Assembly: GCA_029891345.1 (NCBI GenBank)
Contig: CM057009.1
Coordinates: 305,227,166 to 305,291,165, forward strand
DNA length: 64,000 bases
DNA from: Dryococelus australis
Taxonomy: Eukaryota > Arthropoda > Insecta > Phasmatodea > Phasmatidae
Direction: 5' to 3'
Shown here piece after piece: positions 10,847 to 22,330 of this stretch. Within the stretch, counting starts at the first letter, position 1, and each line of letters starts with the position of its first letter. The notes below the pieces were generated by a model. That model saw only the letters and a list, made by a program, of their open reading frames with translations, did no database searches and was not told the origin of the DNA. A program made the translations under genes and the position numbers.

Positions 10847-11690
10847 TTGAATGTTCATGTTAAGCTGTTCATTCTTGCTCCTCTTTGTTGCTACAACTGT
10901 CAACAGTTTGGTCATTCCTCTGCAAAATATTGGACTCCACCAGCTTGTCCTAAGTGTGCTGACCCAACGCATCTAGATACTCCTCAGTACAGCAAGCCGC
11001 TGAAGTGTGTGAACTGCAGCAAAGGACATTCGGTTGGTGGAAAGAGTGCCCTGTGTATTAGTAGGAGCAAGCTATTTAACAGATCCTGGCCACTGACAAG
11101 GTTTTCTTTTGTTGAGGCACTGAAACATTTCCATGCTCTACAGGATCCGAAGCCTTCTGTTCCTTAGTGTTTTTGCCAATGCTTGACCAGCAGTTATGTA
11201 TGTGTGTACATAGTCAGTTAATGTGACTACCTAGACTGAAATGTCTGGGAGTGCGCCGAGAAGCCATAGGGAGTCCGAACAACCCGGACTACAACTGTTG
11301 GTACACAGTGTAGGCCAGCTGAAAAGAAACTGTCAAAACTTTCTGTTGTTAGCAAATCTCGTCAGGAAGCTGCTGCGAAAAAATTCAACAAGCCAAAGAC
11401 TCCCTTTTCTATATCCCTTCCTACAAGTGACCATGATTTGCAGGATCACATCAACTTGCCCACTCCCCATCCTGTATCCAAAGTCAATTTGTTATGACTG
11501 CTTTGACCAGACCAGCTATTTTGTGCCATTGTTTAACAGAGCTGTAACAACACATCAATCCCGCTCCGTGCATATCGTCCAACTCCCTAGCTCGCAAGCA
11601 AGTCCCCCGCTATACACACAGGCGCACAACTCCCAACTCTGTACAGCACCCCAAGTGCCCGCGAATCCAAACCAACTTAACATGTAAATA
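10847..11690 (+). pseudogene. Jockey-like non-LTR retrotransposon ORF1 (gag-like) fragment
   Basis: Near its start the open segment 10847-11167 has three cysteine/histidine modules: CYNCQQFGHSS..., CPKCADPTHLD..., and CVNCSKGHS...ALC. Triple CCHC knuckles with an intervening LKCVNC are typical of ORF1 of Jockey-clade LINEs. The last cysteines of the first two knuckles are replaced by Tyr, so they probably could not bind zinc. Coding continues with a KTPFSISLPTSD-like segment in another frame up to about 11460, and a Pro/Ser/Gln-rich tail reaches 11690. No endonuclease or RT follows. ORF1 protein would bind LINE RNA. Confidence 0.72.
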
Positions 11691-11717
11691 GTACATACAT
11701 AACAATATTTATAAAAT

Positions 11718-11718
<1 letters not shown>

Positions 11719-11762
<44 letters not shown>
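11719..11762. repeat. (TG)n-(TA)n compound microsatellite
   Basis: About 16 TG units followed directly by about 6 TA units, at the 3' edge of the LINE ORF1 fragment. Confidence 0.95.
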
Positions 11763-12198
11763 ATTACATAAATAGTACTTAATATAATTTGGTAAATTCA
11801 TTCCTAATACACAATAACATTCTACATTTGGTATTTACAATTCCAAAGAGCTTCAGCTCGTTATTCTGTTCACTAGGGCGCAGCATACATATATGCAATT
11901 GAGTAACTGAAAAACAAAGAAGTACCACTCATCACCACACAAATGTGACAACACGTCACAACCTCCCCCCCTAAACTGTACCATCAGGGTAGGAACAAAG
12001 CATTTGCAAAACAGCAAAATTTGGACAGATTGTTCTATTACCATCAAAAAATGAAAACCAACAACCCCCCGTTAAACACTCGCAGCATTAAGCAAAACAT
12101 TTAAATAGGTTCAAGTAAGATCAAGAAGAAAAACACTTAAGACAAGATAAGAAACTCTTAACAAATTAAACCCAAAGGTAGAGCAAAAATAATGTACA

Positions 12199-12407
12199 TC
12201 AACTATTGATGGTGCCAGAACAAAATGGCTCAAATTTTACTGTGACATCCGTTACCGCTGGAAAGTCTTTGACTGATCCAAGTGTGTCACAACAGTATTG
12301 TCGTCAGGGTTGATGAGGAGAGCAGTGACAGGCTCAAAATATTCCAGAATTTTAAATGGACCATAATAGGTCAGTTTGGAACTGATAAACTTAATTTTAT
12401 TACTTAA
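12199..12407 (-). pseudogene. gypsy copy 2 integrase C-terminal part
   Basis: The minus strand reads KLTYYGPFKILEYFEPV followed by VVTHLDQSKTF, the small barrel plus H-x-D/N-Q-x-K motif that ends gypsy integrases, then a TGA at 12199-12201. It is contiguous with the integrase core beyond the Helitron: removing 12408-14282 restores a continuous frame. Confidence 0.85.
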
Positions 12408-13827
12408 CTAGCAACCCGGCCCGGCTTCACTCTGGTGCAATTTACAAATATGGTGTTATTCATGCAAATAAAGTGCCCGCTGGTGAACACTTTGGATGTT
12501 GAAGTTGGGTGTGCCTGGTGGAACACTCTTGATAGCAGTTTTGAAAAACTGTATGCAGTTGTTGTGCGAATGTAACATATCTTGTAATGGTCTTACCAAG
12601 GCACTATCTACTGATTTCGGGAACATGTTACATTGTGTTGATGCTTGTGTTTCAGGATCAGAGATAAATTAGACGACCTGCGTACTCCTAAATTATGTCA
12701 TTTGAAACACGTTGTTGTATCAGTGTATATTGTGCTTAAATTCTTTAGTCTTAGGATGATCACCTGTAAGAAGAGAGTTTAATGGTTCGGGTGGAGAAAG
12801 AATTTCCTCTAATTTAAATTTTCCCTGTAAGCAACACATACTTTTTGATTCGTCTTTCCATTTCAGAGTAGAGCATTGTTGACAGGCAACATAAATTTTA
12901 CTTATTGAATCTGCAGGGTAATTTTTATAATCTGTGGAAGAATCTCAATTCATGGCAGAATACATTTCATCTGACGACAAATTTGAATTGCCTGTAGATT
13001 CAACTTGCATTACATGTCTGCTGGTAATTGTCTATTCTTATTAGCAAGTAATTAAATTGTTAATTTTAATAAACAATTCTCTAGCTCTCTGTGTTATATG
13101 TCCATCCCGGTCAAGACTAAGGCGAACCCTGCATTCAACTGACGATTCTCTATCTCCTTGCAAAGAAGTTCTTATTCTGTTATTTGATAGCCAGATTTTC
13201 CATTTTTCTTTGTTTTCAAAATTGTATACCAAACACGTTCTTATTGCTCGAACTGTGATTGCTTCGTGGCATTATTGATACACAAAATTCTGTTTTATAA
13301 AATTATCTGTTGATATATGGAGAACTCCGATGTGCGTGCATTCACTACGAATCACTGAATGCTATAGGGTGAAGTGCGGCTCGCAGCGTGCTTTATGTAG
13401 AGCTGGCCACGGCACCGCAATTGCTCGACCTCTGTAATTATAATGTTGCACGTAATTAATCAATCTGTGACAGCTCCTAAAATGACATGGTGTAATTAAC
13501 ATATTAAATTTTATAAGGAGTAATACTAGAAAGAGTGAAGACTCTAAATTGGCAGTGGGCATGACATATTGCTCGAAGATGTGATGACAGATGGACAACA
13601 GCTGTGATGGAGTGGATACCAAGAGACTTGAAAAGATCCAGAGGAAGACCTCCAGATCGCTGGGACAGAGACATTCGAAGAGTAGTAGGTGTGAACTGGA
13701 AGAACATTGCACAAGATTGATTAGCCTGGAAGGAATTAGAAACAGCCTATGTGATGCTAAATTGTAAAGTGTAGCTCATCGGGCTTAAAGAGGCTGCATC
13801 CTGAAAAAGGGATTGATATAGCTGCTC

Positions 13828-13869
<42 letters not shown>

Positions 13870-14282
13870 GTGTTGTTTAAAAAGTCTTTGTAAGTGAACC
13901 CCTTTTTTCAATCACATTTTAAAAGACAAAAATGGTTACTGTGGGTCATCCTTAAAAGATAAACGTATGATGTCACCAAATTTTTTGTAGACCTTTTTGA
14001 GATCTACAATTCTCTAGTACATTAATTTGATGTATCTCTTATTATTTAGTCAGTGCTATGTAAGCAATGTAAGTGCCCGAAAAGTGGCTTTTTCCAACTT
14101 AACTAGAAAACATTAATATTTCTCAACTATCCTTACATTAAATATTAATGTGTTATATACCCAAACCTTCATCAAGAAATTCTCTAAATTATGGTGAAAA
14201 TCACATCAAAATCCATCAAATAGTTTAGAAGCCTTATCCACACACATGCGGCCGGGCGTCTTTGTTTTCTATTATGTATAGA
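12408..14282 (-). mobile_element. Helitron-like element, 1,875 bp, inserted in gypsy integrase
   Basis: Read on the minus strand the element starts TCTATACATAATAG (14282 downward) and ends GCCGGGCCGGGTTGCTAG (to 12408) followed by T. Helitrons begin TC, end CTRR just after a GC-rich hairpin, and make no target duplication; all three features fit. The neighbouring integrase frame is restored exactly when the element is removed. A minus-strand open segment at 13041-13232 (GDRESSVECRVRLSLDRDG) resembles the repeated basic region found before the Rep domain in some Helitron proteins; that match is weak. No Rep or helicase motif remains. An RTE-like LINE tail lies inside it. Confidence 0.8.
13520..13867 (+). 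mobile_element. 5'-truncated RTE-like LINE with (AAT)n tail
   Basis: The plus frame 13544-13774 reads HIARRCDDRWTTAV then KRSRGRPPDRWDRDI and ends WKELETAY...; this C-terminal RT tail (GRP-x-x-RW-x-x-DI) is typical of RTE/CR1-type LINEs. Two stops interrupt it. About 50 bp after the natural stop comes a run of 13 AAT units (13828-13867), the microsatellite-like 3' tail that such LINEs carry instead of poly(A). It was inserted into the Helitron, in the opposite orientation, so it is the youngest layer here. Confidence 0.82.
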
Positions 14283-14900
14283 AGTCGCTTTTCTCCAAAG
14301 AACCAATTCACCTACTGCATATTTGTTCTGCTGCCTCCCCACATAATACCTTTTGACCAACTTCGACATGGCCACTTTTAGATGCTCAATGGCCTTTTCA
14401 CAAATATTCTGAATTTCTCTCTGATTGGAAGCATCAAAGGTATCCACAGGGATTCCCCACATATTTACAAGGTGAAAAACCAGAGGCAGAATGTTCAGCA
14501 GAATTCAAAGCCAAATTTAACACAACAAGCAATTCATCCTATTTATGCTGTTCTTGAGAGTGAAAAATGCTAAGAGTGACCTTAACATTTTTATTGCAGT
14601 GTTCCACCAAGTTCGGACAGGGGTAATATGGACTTTGCCCTAGGCAAAACACATATCTTTTAAATTTCATGACCTAAAGTAGCTGGCATTATCTGAAATG
14701 ATTATCTCAGGACAACCAAACAATTTGCACACTGTATCTACCAAGATTTTACACATATTACTAGCTTTATAATCTCTGAGGGGGAACAAAATGACAAATT
14801 TGGTAAATCCATAAACTAAAATTAAGGGCATTGCCTACCAATCCTGCAGTTTAAATGAAGAACCAATGTTAAAGAAATTCCTTCTCAATGCATCCATTTT
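14283..14900 (-). pseudogene. gypsy copy 2 integrase catalytic core
   Basis: Minus-strand blocks include VYGFTKFVILFPLRDYKASN, then LFGCPEIIISDNASYF, which holds the second catalytic Asp. After a frameshift comes an open segment with DASNQREIQN...AMSKLVKRYYVGRQQNKYAVGELVLWRK. This is the usual passage from the core into the C-terminal domain of gypsy integrases. The segment ends exactly at the Helitron junction. Confidence 0.87.
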
Positions 14901-15999
14901 AAAGATGACAGTTTCAAATAAAACGTATTCTACGTGACATTTCTCAAGGAATACTGGCACATTAAGAAAGCTCGCCAATTTTTAAAATTTATTTTTCTAA
15001 CATTTTACATTATATTCATATTGCAAAAATATGAACAAATAAATTTTTTTATAATATTTCTTAACATGGCAGTATTCTCTGAGAACGTTACTTTAATAAT
15101 TTTTGTTGGAAATAGTTAAAACTGATTAATTGAAAAGAATTGATTTAACATTGATACTCAGTTTAAACCTCATGGTTGCAGGCTTGGTAGGCAGATCCCT
15201 TAAAGCATGGCCATACATGTCTGAGATGAGAGGAGTCTGTTGTTGAGATGGGGATAAAGACTTAGTACCGTATTCCTATCCATATTGAAGAAAATATGTG
15301 AGATGAGAAGAAGAAAAGTTAAGAATTGTGGCAGAATGAATACAGAAAGGAGCCGAGATTACCTTGAGAAAATTTGTGCATCTAGGTGTTTTCACCATGT
15401 TATTTACATAAAAATCCCCCCAAAAATATTCTGCCCACTATGGCTCACCATATGCTAACTATACAGGTAGAAAAATTCATATCTTAGTGTTTTCAACATG
15501 TTATTTGCACAAAAATCTCTCCCTTTCCAAAGTTCTCTGCGTAATATCAATTATGTGTCTGAGCAGATTCTAATAAGTATTATGTTTATCAGTTTTACTA
15601 CAGGTTATGTGGCCATTAATCACCAGAAACTCCATGACAAGTAAAAGTGTAATCCATACATGTCGTACCCTTATTAATTGTCTTGAACATTGAAATATGT
15701 AACAGCTTGCCAGTATGAATACATGCTGCAAGCTAATTGATGATTTTTGCCTAAAGGTTAGCTCATTCCATTATTTAATTTCAAGCAGGTTTCACTAAGT
15801 ATTCTGTACAACAGTAGGTGATGTAGTGAAATAGGTTCAATAATAAATTATAGAATGACATCCTAGACCGGTTAAATGAAAAACATTGTCAAATCAGGGC
15901 TGTTGAAATTTTGGATATAAGGTGAATTTGTACATGGTGGCCAAAGACTCGTGATTGTCATTATGAAGTGCTGTGAGTGATTGTACCATCTACCGGGAG
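14901..15999. other. No gene seen
   Basis: AT-rich DNA with only short ORFs. The tandem duplication at 15368-15541 is the only structure I could see. Confidence 0.4.
15368..15541. repeat. Diverged tandem duplication, unit about 104 bp
   Basis: The segment 15368-15436 (…GGTGTTTTCACCATGTTATT…) recurs at 15472-15541 (…AGTGTTTTCAACATGTTATT…), including the AAAAATC[C/T] string that follows. Function unknown. Confidence 0.7.
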
Positions 16000-16590
16000 A
16001 TGGTTGCACTTGGGTTCCACAGATGAGCTTTCGGGAAAAGCATCCTGTGGAATAATGAATTATGCTATATTTTGTGGCTCTCTGATGGACATGTGGGTGT
16101 GGAAAATGCCTGGTGAGTGTTATGTGTAGGACTGTATTTTTCCCACTGTGAAGATTAGATATGGTGAAATCACATTATGGTCTTGGTTTACTGGTTTTAA
16201 TGTCTTAGAACCTAGAATACCAAGGCCTCTGAGTCTTGTGTCAAACAATTCATTGCTATATATATTGTTGCAAGGTTTTTAAATAGAACCATTTCATTTG
16301 CAGCATGACTGCGCCAGTGCATGAATCAAAGACTGTAAGTAACTGAATGGTTTGAGGAAATGGAAGATGAACGTGAATGGCCAGCATAGTCACCACCTCA
16401 ACCTCACTGAACATATTTGAAATGATTTGGAGTGTTTACTGATAGCTAAAACAAACCATCCTCACAACACTGTGGAGCTTTTGATCGTATTGAAGGATAA
16501 ATGGAACCCAAGTCATGTAGAAACATATTACAAATTGCTGGAAAGTCTTCTTAAGAGGTGGTGACTGCAATAAAAAGCAAACTTACATAA
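16000..16590 (+). pseudogene. Tc1-like transposase fossil
   Basis: On the plus strand, in changing frames, the order is a WVWKMPGE-like segment (about 16090), an ITLWSWFTGF segment (about 16170; family: a GGxxMVWG-type block), FHLQHDCASAHESKTV (about 16297-16345; family QQDNAPxH, middle catalytic Asp), and an SPPQPH...-type segment (about 16395; family SPDLNPIEHxW). A C-terminal helix segment ends in IKSK near 16580. It differs from the 5548-6100 copy. The residue content is recognisable but heavily decayed. It lies 300 bp upstream of an ST7 exon. Confidence 0.8.
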
Positions 16591-16888
16591 TAATGACACT
16601 ATACCATATACTTGTTTTCACATTATTAGGGTTGTCTGGTGATTAATTGCAGTATAGTGTATACCTTAGTGTGTATTGTTACAAAAATTGAATTTGAGAA
16701 TGATATCGCATATTGCAAAAATTGTTTGAACTTATGTTAGCTCTATATAGTTGAGAAGTTTAAGCTTTTTGTCATCAAGTTTCTATTAGAACACAAGTGT
16801 ATGTGTTAAATAACTAGCAAGAAAAACTACTATATTTGAAAACAAAATTTTTGGAAATTTGTTAATTGTTTTATTGTTCTTTCAACAG

Positions 16889-16968
16889 AAATGTTCTTCA
16901 GCACTTTGACGCCAAAGTTCTACGTTGCTCTCACAGGCACCTCTTCACTCATATCTGGACTTATTTTG
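16889..16968 (+). CDS. ST7: ST7 family internal exon (suppressor of tumorigenicity 7)
   Basis: The 80-bp exon is bounded by a pyrimidine-rich tract with ..TTTCAACAG (AG at 16887-16888) and the donor GTTAGT at 16969. After two bases completing a split codon it reads MFFS followed by [19 protein letters not shown] and LIL. This is the highly conserved N-terminal transmembrane segment of ST7, where vertebrate ST7 has nearly the same residues. The exon ends in phase 0 and the exon at 39263 begins in phase 0 with the residues that follow in ST7. ST7 is a multi-pass membrane protein with a TPR-like cytosolic region, conserved in animals; its molecular role is poorly known. The upstream exon was not found. 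Unlike all surrounding DNA, this exon has no lesions. Confidence 0.95.
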
Positions 16969-17510
16969 GTTAGTAGGTGTTAGATTGACTATATTTTTTA
17001 ATGGGAAGATTGATATTTTTTTAACAAGTGCTTCTTGCACTGTATGTAATGTGCATTTTATGAAGTCAGCCATATTATTTAGTGGTTGATAAAGCATATC
17101 TGCTGCTGAAATTGATTTTTGATGGTTGGTCAGTAGTTTATCTTGTAAGAGATAAATATTTTATTAAATAAGGCTAAAATAAATACTAAAGAAAGAGCTT
17201 AAACTGGAAGTGAGACTGATGATTTTGACATAATAATGAATAATTTGTACAATTGCTGTAAACATGTTGCATCTCAATGACTCTCAAATTATTTCAATTT
17301 CTTGTTCATAATTATTTTAATTTTTTAATACACTGGTGATTGATCAGTAACCTAGGTAGAGAGCTGTAGTTTTAGATTCAAATAATGTAATTGGTCACTT
17401 CATATGTGCCCTTCTTCCATTATTTACTTACCTACTTATTTTATTGCTGTCTGATCGGTTGGATGGGAAGAGGGACAAAATTAAACCTATGGTTCACACC
17501 TGTACAAAAA

Positions 17511-17566
17511 GAGTGAGTGTGAGAGAGAGAGTGTGTGTGTGTGTGCGTGCATGCGTGCGTGCGTGC
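17511..17566. repeat. GA/GT/GCGT compound microsatellite
   Basis: GAGAGAGA passes into GTGTGTGT and then (GCGT/GCAT)n. It is alternating purine-pyrimidine over about 36 bp, so Z-DNA-prone. Confidence 0.9.
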
Positions 17567-17817
17567 AATCATTTCAGCCCTATTACATTATCATCCTGTA
17601 CAAATTAGTTTTACTACATCATCAATAATCATGGCCCTGTTTTGCAGTGCCATTGTCCAGATTGTGCTATAAAGTTATTTTTTGGTTTTTCAGCCTTGTA
17701 CATTTTTTTTTTTTTTTTTTCAAACACAGTTATATGTGACTAGAACAAATTCTATATAAGGATTTTTGAATTTTTGCTGAAGCCATGGGCAAAGCCATGG
17801 TTTGCAGCCTAAATATA

Positions 17818-18229
17818 GGCTGTTCGAGTTAAACTGAGCACTTTTGAAAGCCCTGCTTAAGATCTACTTGTATCGACATTGTGTATTCTTCCACCATATG
17901 TAAAATTAACATTGCCTTGAGCCTGATCACTTTATTCATATGCTGGTCAAGGGTAACTATGGAATTATTAGAAAAGTAAATATTTTATACATTTTCGTAT
18001 TCTTTTAGTTATACATTAAAACAGAAAGTAAAAGAAAATATTTCAGCTTTCACAAATGTTAACTTAACACTTTTAATTTAATGTAGAGACATGGAACTAC
18101 TTTTCCTCCGTCATTCCAACTTTACTGGGCACCTGACAGCCAATGTGCCCTTCAAAATATATGCAGGTAAGGGTAATGACATGTTTAAAATTTTGATTTC
18201 AAAAGTGCTCACTTTACCATAAACAGCCT
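17818..18229. mobile_element. MITE, 412 bp, TA-flanked
   Basis: The left end GGCTGTTCGAGTTAAACTGA...GCACTTTTGAAA matches the inverted right end (AGGCTGTTTATGGTAAAGTG...GCACTTTTGAAA). TA lies at both outer borders (17816-17817; 18230-18231). This fits a Tc1/mariner-class non-autonomous element. No transposase is encoded. A short stretch bounded by splice signals lies inside it. Confidence 0.82.
18087..18166 (+). other. Possible cryptic exon inside MITE
   Basis: An 80-bp stretch is bounded by an acceptor-like TTTAATGTAG and a strong donor GTAAGG, and is open in two frames on the same strand as ST7. One frame reads SNFTGHLTANVPFKIYA. If spliced between the two ST7 exons its length (not a multiple of three) would shift the ST7 frame. 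No homology recognised; it may be chance. Confidence 0.25.
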
Positions 18230-18621
18230 TAAAAATAATCTCAACTAATACTACATGAGTGGCATATTGCAAGTTTTTTATGTGTTTGTTTTATAACTGA
18301 TGATGATGGTAGATTTTTGTGAGCATTTTAAGTTAAAGTAATGAAATTTAAGACAATTGTTGAGGCATTTTGTTCTGAATCTGCTGCAAATCATCACTGT
18401 GAGTGTGTAAGCTAGAGTTCCTATCTTATTCACAAGCCCTGCCCTCCCCCAAAAACTTAAATCCTGGCTACGCCCCTGGCTGGAGCTATTAAAACTGTGG
18501 CATTCCTGGAAGCCTAACCACATGATTTGAGATTTGGTCATTCCTTATGAAACCTTCAAATTTTTTAAGAAATGGAAGCTGCACCATTTTTTATTTTTTA
18601 TAAAAATTGGTTACTATATTA

Positions 18622-20092
18622 GTTAAGATGGGTAGGGTCCAGTTTTTTAAATTCCAATCCCGATACCAATTATTTTTTCGACTCAATTCCAATCTCGATT
18701 CAGATTATCTTGTATAAAATGTATTTTACAGTATTGTTTATGTTGTTTTTAAGCATACCGTAATATTGAAGGAAGAAGTGATGGTTCAATTCCTGATACA
18801 TCTTTTTATAACATACTTTTTACAATGTGGGTAAATCAACAAAAATTTTCTAGATCTTACTTTTAATAAAAAAAAACATCCCATGTGAAATTTTCATATA
18901 AAGTTATTACTATTACAAAAAAAATACAAGTGTTATATTAAATTCAGTTCTGCACATTAAATTATGTCTAGTGTAAAATAATCCAAATGAAAATACATAT
19001 ATACATTTAAGACAAAAATTTTGAATAGTAGGCTTAACCAATACCAATATTAATTGTTTTGTGCAAGAAACCCAGTTTTAACCATCAAGTTTTGTATTGT
19101 GTAAAATGGCTACAAAATTTAAAACAAAAGTACATTCACCTAAAATCAAGACAAAATATTTGAATGACAATTTTGACAAATGCAGTTATTATATGACTTG
19201 TACAATAATCCCAGTTCGAAACTTTAAATTAGTAATCATCTGCTCGCGTTCGTATTGATCCAGTGACGCTGTTCTAACAAAATGCCAGTGCCCCAATATT
19301 ATAAGGGCCATCTTGTGAAACCTGAACAGCAGGCTGCAAGCTGATCCACTACTTTGGCTGTTCACTTTACTTGCCGGCGCTAGTGCAAATAACACACATT
19401 TTTTCAGGTGCAAAATCTGTAGAAAGCTAACAAATGTTGTAGTGTTAAGGGAGTTTGGTGTCTTATTTTACTATTAGTTATTTGATGGACAGTTTTCACT
19501 GTTATGCACCTATGCATTTAAGCATTTGGAAAAAGTTTAGAACCAGTGGGGAAAATGTGATGTAGGCTGACGTGCCACTCGCTATCAATCATTGGCGCAT
19601 GCCCTTGTTTATATTGGCAGTTGTTTTAGTAAAAATAGATAGGGTTAGGAAACACATGTTTTTTTCCGGGTATAAGTGCATTTAGGCGTCTTAAAAAATT
19701 TATTTTGTGTATACGGCGATAGTTATAGTGCAGTGTGTGAAATGATTAAATTATAACTAACTTGAGTATCAATTTTTTTGTAGATGCTGCAATTTTATTA
19801 GAAACTCTTTTCCCTCCTGCAAAGTTTTTAGCATCCAGTCCTTTGTAAAACGTCTTTAAAGCATGTTTTACTGTAATAGCATTTTCATATTCTAGACACC
19901 TCCAAATGTTACATTAATTTGCAGTGTCATATTTTCCAGCAGTTAAAGTATCTTTTATAGTAGCATAGGCTATAGAGACCATGTAGACACAAGGAATCGA
20001 TAATCAATGACCAGAAACGTCAATTAATTGATTGAGTATTATGCAAGAATCGATGGTATCGATGGATCGAAGAATTGGCTCGACCAATCTCT
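18622..20092 (-). mobile_element. hAT transposon remnant, 1.47 kb, nested in copy A
   Basis: The ends are imperfect inverted repeats (left ..AAGATGGGTAGGGTCC, right read inward AGAGATTGGTCGAGCC). They are flanked by an 8-bp duplication, CTATATTA (18614-18621) and ATATATTA (20093-20100), the hAT size. Removing the element rejoins the host transposon's arm as in copy B. The minus strand at 19980-19780 encodes a BED-finger-like segment (AGKYDTAN..., NIWRCLEYENAITVKHA) and KNFAGGKRVSNKI; one zinc ligand position is a stop or changed. The hATC dimerisation domain is gone. Both ends carry GAATCGAT-rich subterminal repeats. Confidence 0.8.
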
Positions 20093-20581
20093 ATATATTA
20101 CGCTATCCTCAAGGTGAAAGAAAAGCATTAATTTAGATTTTTACTTATAATATGTGGATGATGGCAGCCATTTTTCATACACTCTGCAAGCAAATTTTGC
20201 AGATTTTGGAGCTTTATGCAACTAGTCATAACTTTTTTAATAAGTCAACTATTGTGGAGTTTTTAGTGTAATTTAAAAGCTTACATAAGATAATATTCCA
20301 CTGTATATTTACATTATAAAATACATCTTGTATTTTCAAGATGGTGGCCATCTTCTTTCAGCATTCAGATGACTGTTTTACCCCACTTTATATCCTATCG
20401 TGCTTCACAAAAGTCACATTTAGAGATACAATCTTTTTGTGTGCTTTGTGTTTACATGTAGAGCAGTGTGTAACATCAAATTTATCTGGGTTGAGGACTT
20501 CCTTCCTAGAAAAAAATAGTTTCCAACTTGGGAAAAAATAAAAATTTGTTGTTTTCAAATTTAAAAAAAGTTATATGGGCC

Positions 20582-20603
20582 GGGGGGGGGGGGGGGGGGG
20601 GGG
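20582..20603 (+). repeat. G homopolymer, 22 bp
   Basis: An uninterrupted G run inside the left arm of copy A. Copy B (about 53190) lacks it, so it expanded after the copies separated. Confidence 0.95.
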
Positions 20604-21389
20604 ATGAAATAAAAATTTGAGTCTTTTATGAAATATGCTCTTGATGAATCGCTATAGGGCACAAGTTGTCTGATTCTGTTATTCTCATCCCTGTTGAGTA
20701 CACGGACCTTTGAAAAAACAAAAAAAGGTGATTTTTAAATTTAATCTATTGTGCGTTATATAATCCCACTTATTTTGAATGTAATTAATTAAAGTGTGTC
20801 AAGGGAATGCAAATGTGAATTACCTTTGCTTTAGTTGAAGAGAGTGCCAATCAATATGTTTTCTTCATGCTGGCAAGTAACCTCAAAATATCAAAAACAG
20901 CTTAATGCATAACAAATACCTAATCACTGCACCAGTAAATTCATCCTATCTGTAGTACCAGTCAATTAAATTTTGCTGCTCTGTCTACATTTTAGTCTTC
21001 TTTTGTACATTCATTAGTCAATCTTCATTCTAATTTACAGTCACTGTTTGTACACTTTTACTAGTATTTACAAATTTATAAACTCCATGTTTATGCAGCA
21101 ATGTTACTGTGTAGTATCTGCCATTCTCTCTATGAAAATCACTCGTAACATTTCACTCAGTTTGTTGCTTATTTTGTGAGTTCTTCCATTGTAAGTTACT
21201 ATCTCAAATGGTGATAACATTCTTAAAATATTCACTTGTTTCACCGATACCAATTCCTTTGTAAGTTTGAAGCAAGTGCTTGGGCCTTTAGGATGAAAAA
21301 CTATGACCCTGTACTCTTCTTCTCCCTATACAGTTTCTTTGCCTGTATCAATTCCAATCCACCAGTCACCATCATAAATAAAACACACA

Positions 21390-22330
21390 TAATCGTTCAG
21401 TTATGGCAAATCAGCTTGTTGTGGTTTGGTTATGGGTAGCATTAATTAGTTCTATGATGATGCGTATTGGTAGACAGCAAGATTATCTCCATGTACTAGA
21501 ACAAAATATGATACTCTCTTGTATTGGGAATGGTTTCAGCTTCTTGACTTGTCTTTTAAGTAATTTTTCTTCAGAAAAAATATGATCTGACAGCACAAAA
21601 AAAATGTTTTTTCCAGAAATTTTTCTTGAACAAAATTAGAACATTTCTTTAGGCAATACACTGTGGTTTTCAGTGGTTCTTTGTAAACAAGTCTGTGTCA
21701 CAAGATGTTTAACTGTACTTCGGCACCATCATACTGACTTTCCATGTGATGTGACAAAAAAAATGCCATTCAGCAGACAGACCGAAATCTTTGTGTTTGG
21801 CAAGGTTAACAAAGGTTTTTTTTTATTAAGCTGCTGAACCATCGCTAAAGTAACACACTTTTGTTCAGTTGGGAAATCTGTCTTTCAAATGTTGAAGCAG
21901 AACTAACTGAAAGTGCGAACAGCTACAATGTTGTGTGTCAAATAGTCGCTGACAACACAAAAAGGTTTCACACTTTGTGGAATCACTTTCTTTCTAACAT
22001 AAAACACATGGGTGTAATGTGACTTGTAAGTTAACCCAGTGAAGTATCTGTACTCCATCTTGCATCACAAAAGTATAGTTTTCTGAGGAATCTCCCAAAA
22101 TGATGCACTCAGTAAAAGTTATGTCTTCCTTATTAGATTTACAAATTCAGACTTGACAGTTTACAATAAAGAGATGGGTTTTTAATTTTATCAACATTTC
22201 CTTTAGATCAAACAAAAATTCTTCCATATTTAACACTAAGTGGTTAGCTCACAGCAGTCAGTTGACAATTGTTTGTACTTAATTTTGCTCAGTAGCTCAT
22301 CTTTAATACATCCAGTACATTAACTCCAGG
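21390..22330 (-). pseudogene. Transposase-like protein of the long-TIR transposon, C-terminal half
   Basis: Minus-strand blocks in order: TECIILGDSSENYTFVMQDG...LHW (about 22115-22030), CYFSDGSAAQ (about 21855), then after a frameshift FVNLAKHKDFGLSAEWHFF and VTSHGK (about 21810-21745). A later YDGDW/WWLVDW-type and FHPKGP-like segment lies near 21380-21260. I recall similar proteins (pattern D-x-ENY-x-F...FSDG-x-AQYKN...AEWHFFATSHGK) as repeated, unannotated proteins in insect and cnidarian genomes. Asp of DSSEN, Asp of FSDG and Glu of AEWHF could form a DDE-like triad; that is inference. Several stops are present. No named superfamily is assigned. Confidence 0.6.

Larger units (their letters stand above)
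11960..14900 (-). mobile_element. Ty3/gypsy remnant (copy 2): integrase, PPT, 3' LTR start
   Basis: On the minus strand an integrase core (14900 to 14283) continues, after a Helitron insertion, into its C-terminal domain (12407 to 12199). About 230 bp further on is a purine tract (GGGGGGGAGG, plus-strand 11962-11973), and the next bases read TGTGACGTGTTGTCAC, a plausible 3' LTR start at 11960. Protease, RT and RNase H are absent from 14900 onward, so this is a 3' fragment. The LTR's outer end was not found. Confidence 0.8.
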
